From Candidatus Nitrosacidococcus sp. I8 (lineage in GTDB: Bacteria; Pseudomonadota; Gammaproteobacteria; Nitrosococcales; Nitrosococcaceae): a DNA stretch of 64,000 nucleotides. Below are positions 1 through 9,066 of this stretch, one piece after another (the first letter of the stretch is position 1; each line of letters begins with the position of its first letter). The notes under the pieces are model-generated. The model had not been told where the DNA came from. It saw only the letters and a program-made list of their open reading frames with translations, and did not search any database. The position numbers were made by a program, and so were the translations under genes. The stretch covers positions 248,001-312,000 of the forward strand of contig NZ_OX241534.1 in NCBI RefSeq assembly GCF_945836005.1, given 5' to 3'.

Positions 1-338
1 ACAATAAACATATTACAACGCATCGCATTAAGACTAGATAGGGTATCTAATAAGCTCTCTCCCTTCTGGGTAGATGAAGTACGAATATTAAAATTAATAA
101 CGTCTGCAGATAAACATTTGGCTGCTATTTCAAATGTACTTAAAGTACGTGTACTATTTTCAAAAAACAGATTAACGATTGTTTTACCCTCGAGTAAGGG
201 GATTTTACTATTGTTTTGTAATGTATTTAAAAAATGATCTGCAGTATCAAGAATTTGTAATAAAATATCTTTATTTAACCCTTGAATAGTTAAAAAATGG
301 CGTAATTTCCCTCCACTACTTATCTGAATGCTATTCAT
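1..338 (-). CDS. pyrB: aspartate carbamoyltransferase catalytic subunit, N-terminal part (partial)
   Basis: I translated this by hand on the minus strand from an ATG at 338; it runs off the left edge, so only about 112 residues are visible. Aspartate carbamoyltransferase condenses carbamoyl phosphate with aspartate in pyrimidine synthesis. The visible part matches the family in order: HFLTIQGL near the N terminus, [15 protein letters not shown] in the carbamoyl-phosphate loop, then [12 protein letters not shown]. It lies 67 bases downstream of ruvX on the same strand, so it is probably the last gene of a tonB-yqgE-ruvX-pyrB operon; pyrR, which often sits between ruvX and pyrB, is absent. One oddity: the conserved STRTR motif reads STRTL here. 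The family call is firm; the activity is not proven because most of the gene is outside the window. Confidence 0.9.
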   Translation of the reverse strand, partial: MNSIQISSGGKLRHFLTIQGLNKDILLQILDTADHFLNTLQNNSKIPLLEGKTIVNLFFENSTRTLSTFEIAAKCLSADVINFNIRTSSTQKGESLLDTLSSLNAMRCNMFI

Positions 339-405
339 GGAATCTACAAGATAGCTATTAATTATTTCATTTTTAGATCTAAAGAAAATAGAGCAGTATA
401 GAAAT

Positions 406-846
406 TTATTGCTCTCTTAGCCAAGTTTGTAAAATACATTGTGCAGCCAACTGATCAATGCAATGATGCCCTTTTGGGCTAGATTTATAATTTACTTGCT
501 CCCAAGCCTCAACCGTTGATAAACGCTCATCAATCCACTCTACCGTTAATCCATAACGACCTTGAAGACGATTTCCAAAATGAAAAGCTGCATGAGTAAG
601 TGGCTGTTCAGATTGGTCCATATTAAGAGGTAGACCTACTACAAGTAAATCCGGGCTCCACTGTTCTATAAGTTGAGTGACTTGATCCCAATTGGGGGTA
701 CCATTACGAGCCCTCAAGGTGGTGAGTGGATTTGCAGTATAAGTAATCTCCTGTCCTACAGCGACCCCGATATAACTCAAACCAAAATCGAAACCAAGTA
801 CAACTCTGGGTCGAGTAACAGATTTAGGAGTTTTAATATAACTCAT
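406..846 (-). CDS. ruvX: RuvX/YqgF family putative Holliday junction resolvase / pre-16S rRNA nuclease
   Basis: At 146 residues this has the usual length of the YqgF/RuvX RNase H-like family, whose members act in 16S rRNA 5'-end processing and have been proposed as Holliday junction resolvases. The first strand carries the expected [12 protein letters not shown] motif (catalytic Asp near residue 19), the middle has [11 protein letters not shown], and WIDERLST and the C-terminal D-Q-L-A-A-Q carry the other acidic residues. The start codon overlaps the stop of yqgE by 4 bases (ATGA), which implies translational coupling, and yqgE-ruvX is a common gammaproteobacterial pair. The gene appears intact. 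Confidence 0.95.
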   Translation of the reverse strand: MSYIKTPKSVTRPRVVLGFDFGLSYIGVAVGQEITYTANPLTTLRARNGTPNWDQVTQLIEQWSPDLLVVGLPLNMDQSEQPLTHAAFHFGNRLQGRYGLTVEWIDERLSTVEAWEQVNYKSSPKGHHCIDQLAAQCILQTWLREQ

Positions 847-1409
847 GCATGCCCAATTTCTCCAGAGAGATTAGAAAAATTAACACCTATCAGCGCAGCA
901 GCAGCTTCCCACCGTTGTTCATAGGGAATATCAAAAATAATTTGATTATCAGCCGGTACACTTAACCAAGAATTTTCTACTAATTCTTGCTCCAATTGAT
1001 GAGAGCTCCAACCTGCATACCCCAGTGCAATCAGTGCTTGCGATGGTCCTTTTCCTTGTGCAATTGCATCGACAATATCATAAGAGGTAGTTAATCCTAA
1101 AGTGTCACCGATTTTTAGCGTAGTTTCCCATTCGCCTACAGGATTATGCATAACAAACCCTTGGTTTTGCCCCATGGGTCCGCCCAAACATATGGGTGCC
1201 GTACCCTGTACTTTTTCGTGTTGTTCTTTTACTTTTATTTGTTGTAATAATTTATTTAAATCAATATTTAAAGGGCGATTAATTACGATGCCCATCGCGC
1301 CATTTTCATTGTGCTCACAAATCAGCGCGACTGTTCGAGAAAAATTAATATCCGTTAGGGTAGGCATAGCAATTAGGAAATGATTACAAAGGTAACCTTC
1401 TATTTTCAT
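843..1409 (-). CDS. yqgE: YqgE/AlgH family protein
   Basis: This 188-residue protein belongs to the YqgE/AlgH (UPF0301) family, whose biochemical role is not settled. Family signatures are present: HFLIAMPTL near the N terminus, GAMGIVINRPL around residues 38-48, LGGPMG in the middle, and ALGYAGWSSHQLEQEL near residues 127-142. It is the usual length and appears intact. It lies between tonB, 21 bases upstream, and ruvX, which it overlaps by 4 bases, so the three genes are almost certainly co-transcribed on the minus strand. Confidence 0.95.
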   Translation of the reverse strand: MKIEGYLCNHFLIAMPTLTDINFSRTVALICEHNENGAMGIVINRPLNIDLNKLLQQIKVKEQHEKVQGTAPICLGGPMGQNQGFVMHNPVGEWETTLKIGDTLGLTTSYDIVDAIAQGKGPSQALIALGYAGWSSHQLEQELVENSWLSVPADNQIIFDIPYEQRWEAAAALIGVNFSNLSGEIGHA

Positions 1410-1430
1410 AATAACCTACCTATTTTAGGT

Positions 1431-2288
1431 TTAGTTAGAGCTAAAATATTTGGCACTTCCAAATGTCCATGTCCGAGTAATTGTAAGTATATCATAGCCT
1501 TCCAATAGAGATTTAGGTACTTTAGCAAAAGGGGCAGCTAAATGGACAATTTGAACCGCTGCTTTATCTAAAGCTTTATGTCCAGAGGATTTTCGTATGG
1601 TAATATTAGCTACTGTACCATTAGGGTTAAGATCTACAGAAAGGACGAGTTGGCCTGATAAACCTTGTCGTTTCGCTTCTTCTGGATAACTTAGCCTACC
1701 CACCCGCTCTACTTTTTTTCGCCAAGAATCTAAATAAGAGGTTGCAGCATATAGTTTTGTGCTTGAACTAATATACCGCCTGCGGAGTCCATCTGTGTGT
1801 TCTTCATCAATAATATGCTGATCTAAATGGGCAACTAGATTTTCAGTAGAGGTGACGTGATCTCTAATCGTGTTCGATTTAATTTCTACTTTAGAATTTT
1901 TTTCTTGAGAAGAACCAGATTTTATTGCTGAGTTTGGGAGGTGAGATACGTTTTTTTGAGAATGATTACGGGGTGTAGAGGGTTTAGGTAATATTTTTTG
2001 AGATATAGGCTTTGTAGGGGATGTATTAGGAGTATTTTTTTTATAAGTGGGTACTGGTTTTACTTTTTGTTTTTTAGGTACTGTTTTCGGCGTAGAAGGA
2101 GGTAGCTCTCTTTTGACTGGAGTAATCAAGGTTAAGTTTAGCATTGGGGATGAGTTTTTTTTTAATCCAATAGGGTAATTATTGATTTGCCTTAAATTTA
2201 AAATAATAGCTATATGTATTAACAGAGAAATAACTATGCCTACCCTAAGAGGGTATCTATAAAGTAACGCTATTAGCTCCATAAACAT
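1431..2288 (-). CDS. tonB: energy transducer TonB
   Basis: TonB links the inner-membrane ExbB/ExbD proton-driven complex to outer-membrane receptors. The 285-residue product has a cytoplasmic start, one membrane segment (about residues 15-32), a long Pro/Lys/Ser/Thr-rich periplasmic linker (about 45-150) and a C-terminal TonB domain with YPEEAKRQGLSGQLVLSVDL and a final WTF near residues 275-277. The protein may start at the second methionine (2282), since no clear ribosome binding site separates the two. It is divergent from tamA across 127 bases and leads the yqgE-ruvX-pyrB series. No exbB or exbD gene lies in the window. Confidence 0.85.
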   Translation of the reverse strand: MFMELIALLYRYPLRVGIVISLLIHIAIILNLRQINNYPIGLKKNSSPMLNLTLITPVKRELPPSTPKTVPKKQKVKPVPTYKKNTPNTSPTKPISQKILPKPSTPRNHSQKNVSHLPNSAIKSGSSQEKNSKVEIKSNTIRDHVTSTENLVAHLDQHIIDEEHTDGLRRRYISSSTKLYAATSYLDSWRKKVERVGRLSYPEEAKRQGLSGQLVLSVDLNPNGTVANITIRKSSGHKALDKAAVQIVHLAAPFAKVPKSLLEGYDILTITRTWTFGSAKYFSSN

Positions 2289-2415
2289 ATCAATAAACTT
2301 TTTATTTAAAGATTAATCTATTATTGTTCAATAACAAATTGATAGTAAAATACTTTATTAAGAATAAAACCCAAATATAAATGAAAAACAAAAATCTCCT
2401 AACAAAGATTTTTAT

Positions 2416-4281
2416 ATGATTATGCACTTTAGATACACCACCTTAGTAATATTATTACTCTTTTTTTTTATTGCTAAGCCTGCTTGGTCCGCTACTACTA
2501 TTCATGTAAATGTAGAAGGAGTAGAGGGAGAGGCATTAAAAAATGTAATGGCGTATCTCACTATTGCTCATCAAAAAGAAGATACTGATCTGTCAAAAAG
2601 GCAAGTACATTATCTTCATCACAAAGGACCTAATGAAATTAAATCTGCACTTGAGGTTTATGGTTACTACAAAGCTAAAATTGATGCTGAACTAAAGGAG
2701 CATAATAATAACGCATGGGAGGCTCGCTATCTTATAAATCCAGGACCTAGAATAAAAGTAGGGGTAATCGACTTAGAAATTTTAGGTGATGGAGCTAAAG
2801 ACACTTTATTTCAGAATTTAAAGAAAGATTTTCCTATTAAGGAAAACGATCCACTCAGCCAAGCAAGTTATGAAAAAGGAAAAGATGAGCTACAAAAACT
2901 AGCCCATGAACATGGTTATTTTGATGCAAAATTTACCCAGCAAAGACTACAAATTAATTTAAAAACCTACCTTGCAACCCCAGTTTTACACTTTGATACA
3001 GGATCTCGTTATCGCTTTGGTCAAGTAGAATTTATTAATGACCGCACAATGCAGCAATGTGAGGATGGGGTTGAAACACAAGAAATTCCCAGTAAAAAAG
3101 GAATAATAGAGTCAGAATTATTAGTGCGCTATATTCGTTTTAAAGAAGGGGATCCTTATAAAAATGCAAGTTTAGCTGATCTCCAAAGTGCATTGATTGA
3201 CAGTAATTATTACTCTGAGGTGGAAGTAGAGCCCTGCCCAGAGAGAGCAGTAAATTTAGAAGTTCCTATTTTTGTTTATTTAACCGCAAATACCCATCAT
3301 CACTATTCTGCTGGAGCAGGCTTTGGTACAAACACCGGCCCTCGATTCAATATAGGTTGGGAAGATCGCTATGTTAATGAACATGGTCATAAATTTAGCT
3401 TTGGGATACGAGCCTCTACAATTAATCAAGTCTTTAATCTAGGTTACGCCATTCCAGTTGGCGATCCTCGTACAGATCAATTTAGAATTGATTCTAGCTA
3501 CGGAAGGCGGATGACAGTCACTAGCGATGATGAGATTGGTCAAATTGGTATTCGTCATATTGCTGCATTATCAAATGGTTGGCAGCGTACTGCATTTTTA
3601 GATTTTCGTAGGGAACGATATCATATCTCAGGGGTTGCTGGTGGATTAGCGGGATTTTTAAATATGGGGAAAAGATATGATGGAGGAGATTCTGGCCTTT
3701 CCTATTTACTTACCCCTGGTATTAGTTGGTTTCATACAGAGGCAGATAATTTTGTTTATCCTCGTAAAGGTTACCGGTTTAACGTGGAAGTCAGTGGTGC
3801 CTCTAGCTATGCAGGCTCTACCAGTAGTTTTGTCCAAGCTACTGCGGAAGGTAAATTTATTCATAGTATCGGAGAGCGAAGCCGTTTTTTATTTCGAGGC
3901 AATGCAGGGGTGACATGGGCACCTAATTTCTCTAAACTTCCTCCCTCAATAAGGTATTTTACTGGTGGAGACAACACGATCCGAGGCTATAATTTTGAGG
4001 CAATAGGCCCTAAAAATGAAAATGGCCAAGTTATTGGTGGAAAAAATCTACTTGTGGGTAGTATCGAGTACGATTATCGGTTTTTAGACAAATGGCTTAT
4101 TGCAGGGTTTTACGATGCAGGAAATGCATTTACTGGGTTTAACTTAGATGTACAGCAAGGTGCTGGTGTTGGGGTACGCTGGCTTTCTCCTATTGGTCCT
4201 GTTCATTTAGATTTAGCTTATGCAGTGACAAGACCAGGGGATCATATTCGTCTTCATTTCTATCTAGGTCCCGATTTGTGA
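2416..4281 (+). CDS. tamA: outer-membrane translocation/assembly protein TamA
   Basis: TamA is the outer-membrane half of the TAM complex, which inserts a subset of outer-membrane proteins and is implicated with TamB in phospholipid transport. The 621-residue product has a signal peptide ending near AWSA (about residue 26), POTRA-like repeats to about residue 270 and an Omp85 beta-barrel from about 290 to the end. Barrel hallmarks include FTGGDNTIRGYNF near 512-525 and a C-terminal strand ending in L. Its stop overlaps the GTG start of tamB by 4 bases, the typical tamAB arrangement. A second in-frame ATG six bases downstream is an alternative start. Confidence 0.93.
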   Translation: MIMHFRYTTLVILLLFFFIAKPAWSATTIHVNVEGVEGEALKNVMAYLTIAHQKEDTDLSKRQVHYLHHKGPNEIKSALEVYGYYKAKIDAELKEHNNNAWEARYLINPGPRIKVGVIDLEILGDGAKDTLFQNLKKDFPIKENDPLSQASYEKGKDELQKLAHEHGYFDAKFTQQRLQINLKTYLATPVLHFDTGSRYRFGQVEFINDRTMQQCEDGVETQEIPSKKGIIESELLVRYIRFKEGDPYKNASLADLQSALIDSNYYSEVEVEPCPERAVNLEVPIFVYLTANTHHHYSAGAGFGTNTGPRFNIGWEDRYVNEHGHKFSFGIRASTINQVFNLGYAIPVGDPRTDQFRIDSSYGRRMTVTSDDEIGQIGIRHIAALSNGWQRTAFLDFRRERYHISGVAGGLAGFLNMGKRYDGGDSGLSYLLTPGISWFHTEADNFVYPRKGYRFNVEVSGASSYAGSTSSFVQATAEGKFIHSIGERSRFLFRGNAGVTWAPNFSKLPPSIRYFTGGDNTIRGYNFEAIGPKNENGQVIGGKNLLVGSIEYDYRFLDKWLIAGFYDAGNAFTGFNLDVQQGAGVGVRWLSPIGPVHLDLAYAVTRPGDHIRLHFYLGPDL

Positions 4282-7200
4282 GGTTAATTCAAAAACTAAG
4301 TTTTTTTATTTTATTCTTTTTCCTATTAGTTATAGGTAGCATTGCTTATTTGGTGACTACTGAATCTGGCACTCAGTGGCTGTTTGCACAAATAACTCAT
4401 CAAATTTCTAGGACATTTCAAATAGGAAAAATAGAAGGATCTTTGGCTAGAAAGTTAACTTTAACTGAAGTTAGTTATTTTAGTTCGGATTTTGACCTGA
4501 CGGTAGATCAGCTTATTTTTGTTTGGAATCCTGCGATGTTACTAGAAGCTACTTTCTGGGTAGATAAATTATGGGCTAAGAATATTCACTGGCACCAAAC
4601 CCATTCAAATTCCTCTCCTGATGATTCAAACAAAAACATTAGCCTTCCTCAAATTAAATTACCATTAAAGATAGCAGTAAAAGATGCCCAAGTTCGAAAT
4701 ATTAAAATTGAGTCTTTAGGCTCATCTCCTCAACTGATTAATACAATAGCTTTAAAAGGAAAGTTCGAACAACAAGCTTTAAAATTAGACACACTTGAGA
4801 TCTCATCCCATCAAGGATATATCAAAACAAGCGGTATCATTACACCACAAAAAAATTACCCCTTGAATCTAATAGCTCAATGGGAAATATCCATACCGGA
4901 TATAGGAAAAATTGCAGGTAAAGATGCTTTAAGAGGAGATTTAGCACAGCTTACTATTTACCAAACTACCCAAAGCCCCTTTCAGTCTCAACTTAAAGGA
5001 AGATTATCTGATCCTTTGCATGATTTAGGCTGGGTTGCTGCTCTTGAAGTTTCAGAATTAGAAATTCAAAAACTATTTCCTCAAACACCTAAAGCACAAT
5101 TGGATTTACATCTAAAAAGTGCGGGTAATTTAAATAAATTTAAAGTTCAAGCATCTTTTCAAGCAGCTGGATCGGAATTTGGGCATGTACAAGGTGCACT
5201 AAAAGGGGAACAACAATCCAAGGGGCATTGGATTATCGAACAGCTTGATCTAGATCAAAAAGAAACCCAAGGGTATTTTACGCTCCATGGTCATATTGTA
5301 TCTCAGGGAGAACAACCACAAGTTGCAATACGAGGACATTGGCAAGATTTAGCGTGGCCCCTCGTTGGAGAGACTACATTTGCAAGTAAAGAGGGAGATC
5401 TCAACTTACAAGGGGTGCCAGATAATTATCGCTTAACAGCTAATACAACGTTATCTGGTCAGGAAATACCAGAAAGCCAATGGTCTTTAGATGGTACAGG
5501 GAATACCGAACAACTTAATATTAACCCTCTAGCAGGTAAATTACTCTCAGGCACAGTCACTACTCAAGGGAAAATTGCCTGGAAGCCCGATATAAATTGG
5601 GATTTAAATATAACTAGTAAAGAGATTAATCCAGGAATTCAATGGGTAAAATGGCCGGGATCGCTTCATTTCAAAATTGATACCCATGGAGCATTACAGG
5701 ATTCTAACCAAAAGAGTGCTGTAGTAGAAATTCAGGATTTTTCTGGGTCTTTAAGGAGTTATCCTATTCATGCTCAAGGTCAGATTCAAGTAGAAAATAT
5801 GCTACTAACTCTTAAAGATTTAACATTACATTCAGGGGATTCAAAGCTTGCTGCTACGGGCACAATAGGTGATCATTTAAATTTAAATTGGCAACTGATT
5901 TCCCATGATCTCTCTCAGCTATTACCAGAGGCAAAAGGAAATATTACAGCAAAAGGCTATTTAGGAGGGTATCCTACCTTTCCCGAAGTTATCCTAACAC
6001 TTCAAGGATCTCTATTAGAGTATCAAAATTTCCAGCTAGGGAGAATTAATGCAGATGGAAACATAGACCCTACAGGGAAGCAACAATCAAAGCTAATTGT
6101 TGAAGCAAAAAATATATATGCTGCAAATGAAGCTATTAAATCTTTAGTGCTCCAAGGTGGAGGAATACCCCAGAAACATTACGTAAATATAAATTTAGAT
6201 TCTACTGATCGCTCTTTAGATTTATCATTTCTGGGATCTTGGAATGAAGAAAAATTTCTCTGGCAAGGGCAAATTTATAAAGGGCAAATTACTGATTCTT
6301 TAATAGGGCATTGGAACACAGTAAAACCTACTTCTTTGATACTCACTGATCAAAGTGCTCAATTAGCACCATGGTGTTGGCAACAAGAAAAGGCACAACT
6401 TTGTCTTAATGGTAATTGGCAGCCAGATAAACCCTGGGATGCAGGATTTAATATCGCTGATTTATCCCTAACTACTTTTACTTCATTTTTACCAAAACAT
6501 ACCTCAATCATGGGCACCATAGAAGGATCTACTCATATTAAAGGTACAAAATCCCAATTAATTTACGCTAGTGGGCATTTAGTTGCTTCTCCAGGAGAAA
6601 TTACCCAAATTAACCCAGAAGGAGAAAAACTAACTTTTACCCATCGAGGGCTAACTACTAAACTCAATCTGGGAGAAAATCAGGGAAAGGCAAGTTTAAA
6701 ACTCTTACTTGATGAACCAAGTGCTACTCCGATCAATGCTGTATTTCATTTACCGCCTGCCCCAATAGATTTTTCTTCTCTCAATGAATTGCCTCTAGAT
6801 GGCAGAATCTTTATGGCTTTTACCGATCTTACGTTTTTAGAAGCTTTAATACCTGAGGTTGAGGAAGTCCATGGGCAATTTAACCTGGATCTCAATCTAA
6901 AAGGGAATCTAGAATCCCCTGAAATTTTAGGGCACGCAATCCTGAAAGAAGGAGCAGCTCAAATTAATAACCTAAATTTAGTGCTTACTAATCTTCATTT
7001 GCAACTAGATGCACGAGGTAAAAATCTATTACTCAATGGGGGAGTCACTTCTGGAAAAGGTCAACTTGCCTTAACAGGTCAAAGTTATTTGGATTCTGAT
7101 AATTTACGTGCTCACCTAAATATTTCAGGGAAGGGGTTTGAAGCTATGAATACTCCTGAAATTCATGTACTCATTTCCCCAAATTTAAACCTTGGACTTG

Positions 7201-8096
7201 AGGAACAGGAAATTCATGTAGATGGAGAGGTACTTGTTCCTGAAGCCAATATTATCATTAAAGATATTAAAACAAGAGGTGGAATAGCCGGCTCTAGAGA
7301 TGTAGTCATTGTCTCCAAAGAAGAAAATCTGGAAGAAAAATTAGAAAATATGCCCATTTACGCTAAAGTAAGGGCAATCCTAGGGGATAAGGTAGTTGTA
7401 CAGGGATTTGGCTTCAAGGGAGACATTGCAGGTAATGTATTAGTTACAGATACTCCTGGATCCTTTACCCAAGCTAATGGACAGATTAATTTAACAAATA
7501 AATCACAATATAAAGCTTACGGACAAGAGCTTGAAATCCGTCGTGGATTGCTTATTTTTTCAGGTCCTATTGATAAACCTCAACTAAACATAGAGGCAGT
7601 ACGAATCATTGATTCAGATCGTGTTACAGCTGGGATAAGAATCCATGGACTTGCTACAGCACCTGAACCTACTTTGTTCTCTGAACCACCTATGAATCAA
7701 AGTGATATTTTATCCTACCTTGTAATGGGCAGACCCTTATCAAATGGTAGTAATGCCGGTCTTGATCGAAGTCAGCTAATGGAAAAAACAGCCACTTCCC
7801 TTGGACTTGCGGGTGGTGGCTTTTTAGCAAAGGGATTAAGTAAAATAACAGGGCTTGATAAATTAGGAATTATTGATGATGTTGGGGTTGAAAACACCAT
7901 GCCCGGTGTGAATCAAAGTGCTGCGTTTATGCTAGGTAAACATATCTCTCCTCGGCTATATATTGGTTATGGGGTAGGTATTCTTGAACGATTTAATGCT
8001 TTTCGTATTCGTTATACTCTAAATAGATTATTAAGGTTACAAGCGGAGACAGGTATGGAAAGTGGTGGCGATTTGTTATTTGATTTAGAGCGATAA
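4278..8096 (+). CDS. tamB: translocation and assembly module inner-membrane component TamB
   Basis: TamB is a very long AsmA-like protein anchored in the inner membrane that spans the periplasm to meet TamA. The product is 1272 residues and starts at a GTG whose last two bases lie in the tamA stop codon. It has an N-terminal membrane anchor (about residues 7-27), a long stretch rich in beta strands with many Q/L/G repeats, and the C-terminal DUF490/TamB domain (about 930-1272), with IYAKVRAILGDKVVVQGFGF and SDILSYLVMGRPL visible. The length is typical and no break is seen. Tight coupling to tamA supports the assignment. Confidence 0.93.
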   Translation: MRLIQKLSFFILFFFLLVIGSIAYLVTTESGTQWLFAQITHQISRTFQIGKIEGSLARKLTLTEVSYFSSDFDLTVDQLIFVWNPAMLLEATFWVDKLWAKNIHWHQTHSNSSPDDSNKNISLPQIKLPLKIAVKDAQVRNIKIESLGSSPQLINTIALKGKFEQQALKLDTLEISSHQGYIKTSGIITPQKNYPLNLIAQWEISIPDIGKIAGKDALRGDLAQLTIYQTTQSPFQSQLKGRLSDPLHDLGWVAALEVSELEIQKLFPQTPKAQLDLHLKSAGNLNKFKVQASFQAAGSEFGHVQGALKGEQQSKGHWIIEQLDLDQKETQGYFTLHGHIVSQGEQPQVAIRGHWQDLAWPLVGETTFASKEGDLNLQGVPDNYRLTANTTLSGQEIPESQWSLDGTGNTEQLNINPLAGKLLSGTVTTQGKIAWKPDINWDLNITSKEINPGIQWVKWPGSLHFKIDTHGALQDSNQKSAVVEIQDFSGSLRSYPIHAQGQIQVENMLLTLKDLTLHSGDSKLAATGTIGDHLNLNWQLISHDLSQLLPEAKGNITAKGYLGGYPTFPEVILTLQGSLLEYQNFQLGRINADGNIDPTGKQQSKLIVEAKNIYAANEAIKSLVLQGGGIPQKHYVNINLDSTDRSLDLSFLGSWNEEKFLWQGQIYKGQITDSLIGHWNTVKPTSLILTDQSAQLAPWCWQQEKAQLCLNGNWQPDKPWDAGFNIADLSLTTFTSFLPKHTSIMGTIEGSTHIKGTKSQLIYASGHLVASPGEITQINPEGEKLTFTHRGLTTKLNLGENQGKASLKLLLDEPSATPINAVFHLPPAPIDFSSLNELPLDGRIFMAFTDLTFLEALIPEVEEVHGQFNLDLNLKGNLESPEILGHAILKEGAAQINNLNLVLTNLHLQLDARGKNLLLNGGVTSGKGQLALTGQSYLDSDNLRAHLNISGKGFEAMNTPEIHVLISPNLNLGLEEQEIHVDGEVLVPEANIIIKDIKTRGGIAGSRDVVIVSKEENLEEKLENMPIYAKVRAILGDKVVVQGFGFKGDIAGNVLVTDTPGSFTQANGQINLTNKSQYKAYGQELEIRRGLLIFSGPIDKPQLNIEAVRIIDSDRVTAGIRIHGLATAPEPTLFSEPPMNQSDILSYLVMGRPLSNGSNAGLDRSQLMEKTATSLGLAGGGFLAKGLSKITGLDKLGIIDDVGVENTMPGVNQSAAFMLGKHISPRLYIGYGVGILERFNAFRIRYTLNRLLRLQAETGMESGGDLLFDLER

Positions 8097-8129
8097 TAAA
8101 AAATAATATTAAAAGTTGAGGGAAATTTA

Positions 8130-9065
8130 TTGGCTAATAGCACTTATCAACCTGATTTAGTGAAAACACCTACTACTTTTCAGGAGTTAATTTTTCGGTT
8201 ACAGCAATATTGGGCCGATCAGGGTTGTGCAGTATTACAGCCCTATGATTTAGAAGTAGGTGCCGGCACTTTTCATCCAGGTACATTTTTACGAGCAATC
8301 GGTCCGGAACCTTGGCGATCTGCTTATGTTCAACCTTCACGTCGCCCCACGGATGGTCGCTATGGTAATAATCCTAATCGCCTCCAGCATTACTACCAAT
8401 TTCAAGTCGTACTTAAACCCTCACCTCTTGAAATTCAAAATTTATATTTAGATTCATTGAATATGTTAGGTATTTCCCCCCTAATCCATGATATTCGCTT
8501 CGTTGAGGATAATTGGGAATCGCCAAGTCTTGGTGCTTGGGGGCTTGGCTGGGAAGTCTGGCTTAATGGTATGGAGGTTACTCAATTTACTTATTTTCAG
8601 CAAGTAGGTGGTCTAGGATGTAAACCAGTGACCGGAGAAATTACCTATGGCTTAGAGCGGATCGCCATGTATTTACAAAATATAAATAATGTTTACGATT
8701 TAATATGGTCGGATAGTCCTCAAGGACAGATCACCTATGGTGATGTGTTCCATCAAAATGAAGTTGAAATGTCCACCTATAATTTTGAACAGGCAAATAC
8801 AGAATACTTATTTACATGGTTTGATCACTACGAATCTGAAAGCAAACGGCTTATTGAAGCTCAATTACCTCTACCTGCCTATGAGATGGTACTGAAGGCT
8901 TCTCATACCTTTAATCTTTTAGATTCTCGTCATGCCATTTCTGTGACAGAACGCCAGCGCTATATTTTCCGAGTTCGCACGCTTGCTTGTGCGGTAGCAG
9001 AATCATATTTTGCCCGAAGGGAATTTTTAGGATTTCCTATGCTGATAGAGAAAGGAGAGGGCTAA
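8130..9065 (+). CDS. glyQ: glycyl-tRNA synthetase alpha subunit
   Basis: This is the catalytic alpha subunit of the tetrameric (alpha2beta2) bacterial glycyl-tRNA synthetase. The 311-residue protein has the expected [17 protein letters not shown] start, the class II motifs around [20 protein letters not shown] (residues about 61-80) and [15 protein letters not shown] near 167-181. The start is TTG at 8130, preceded by a GAGGG ribosome binding site about seven bases upstream; no ATG fits the conserved N terminus. It follows tamB by 33 bases and precedes glyS by one base. Confidence 0.97.
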   Translation: MANSTYQPDLVKTPTTFQELIFRLQQYWADQGCAVLQPYDLEVGAGTFHPGTFLRAIGPEPWRSAYVQPSRRPTDGRYGNNPNRLQHYYQFQVVLKPSPLEIQNLYLDSLNMLGISPLIHDIRFVEDNWESPSLGAWGLGWEVWLNGMEVTQFTYFQQVGGLGCKPVTGEITYGLERIAMYLQNINNVYDLIWSDSPQGQITYGDVFHQNEVEMSTYNFEQANTEYLFTWFDHYESESKRLIEAQLPLPAYEMVLKASHTFNLLDSRHAISVTERQRYIFRVRTLACAVAESYFARREFLGFPMLIEKGEG

Positions 9066-9066
9066 C

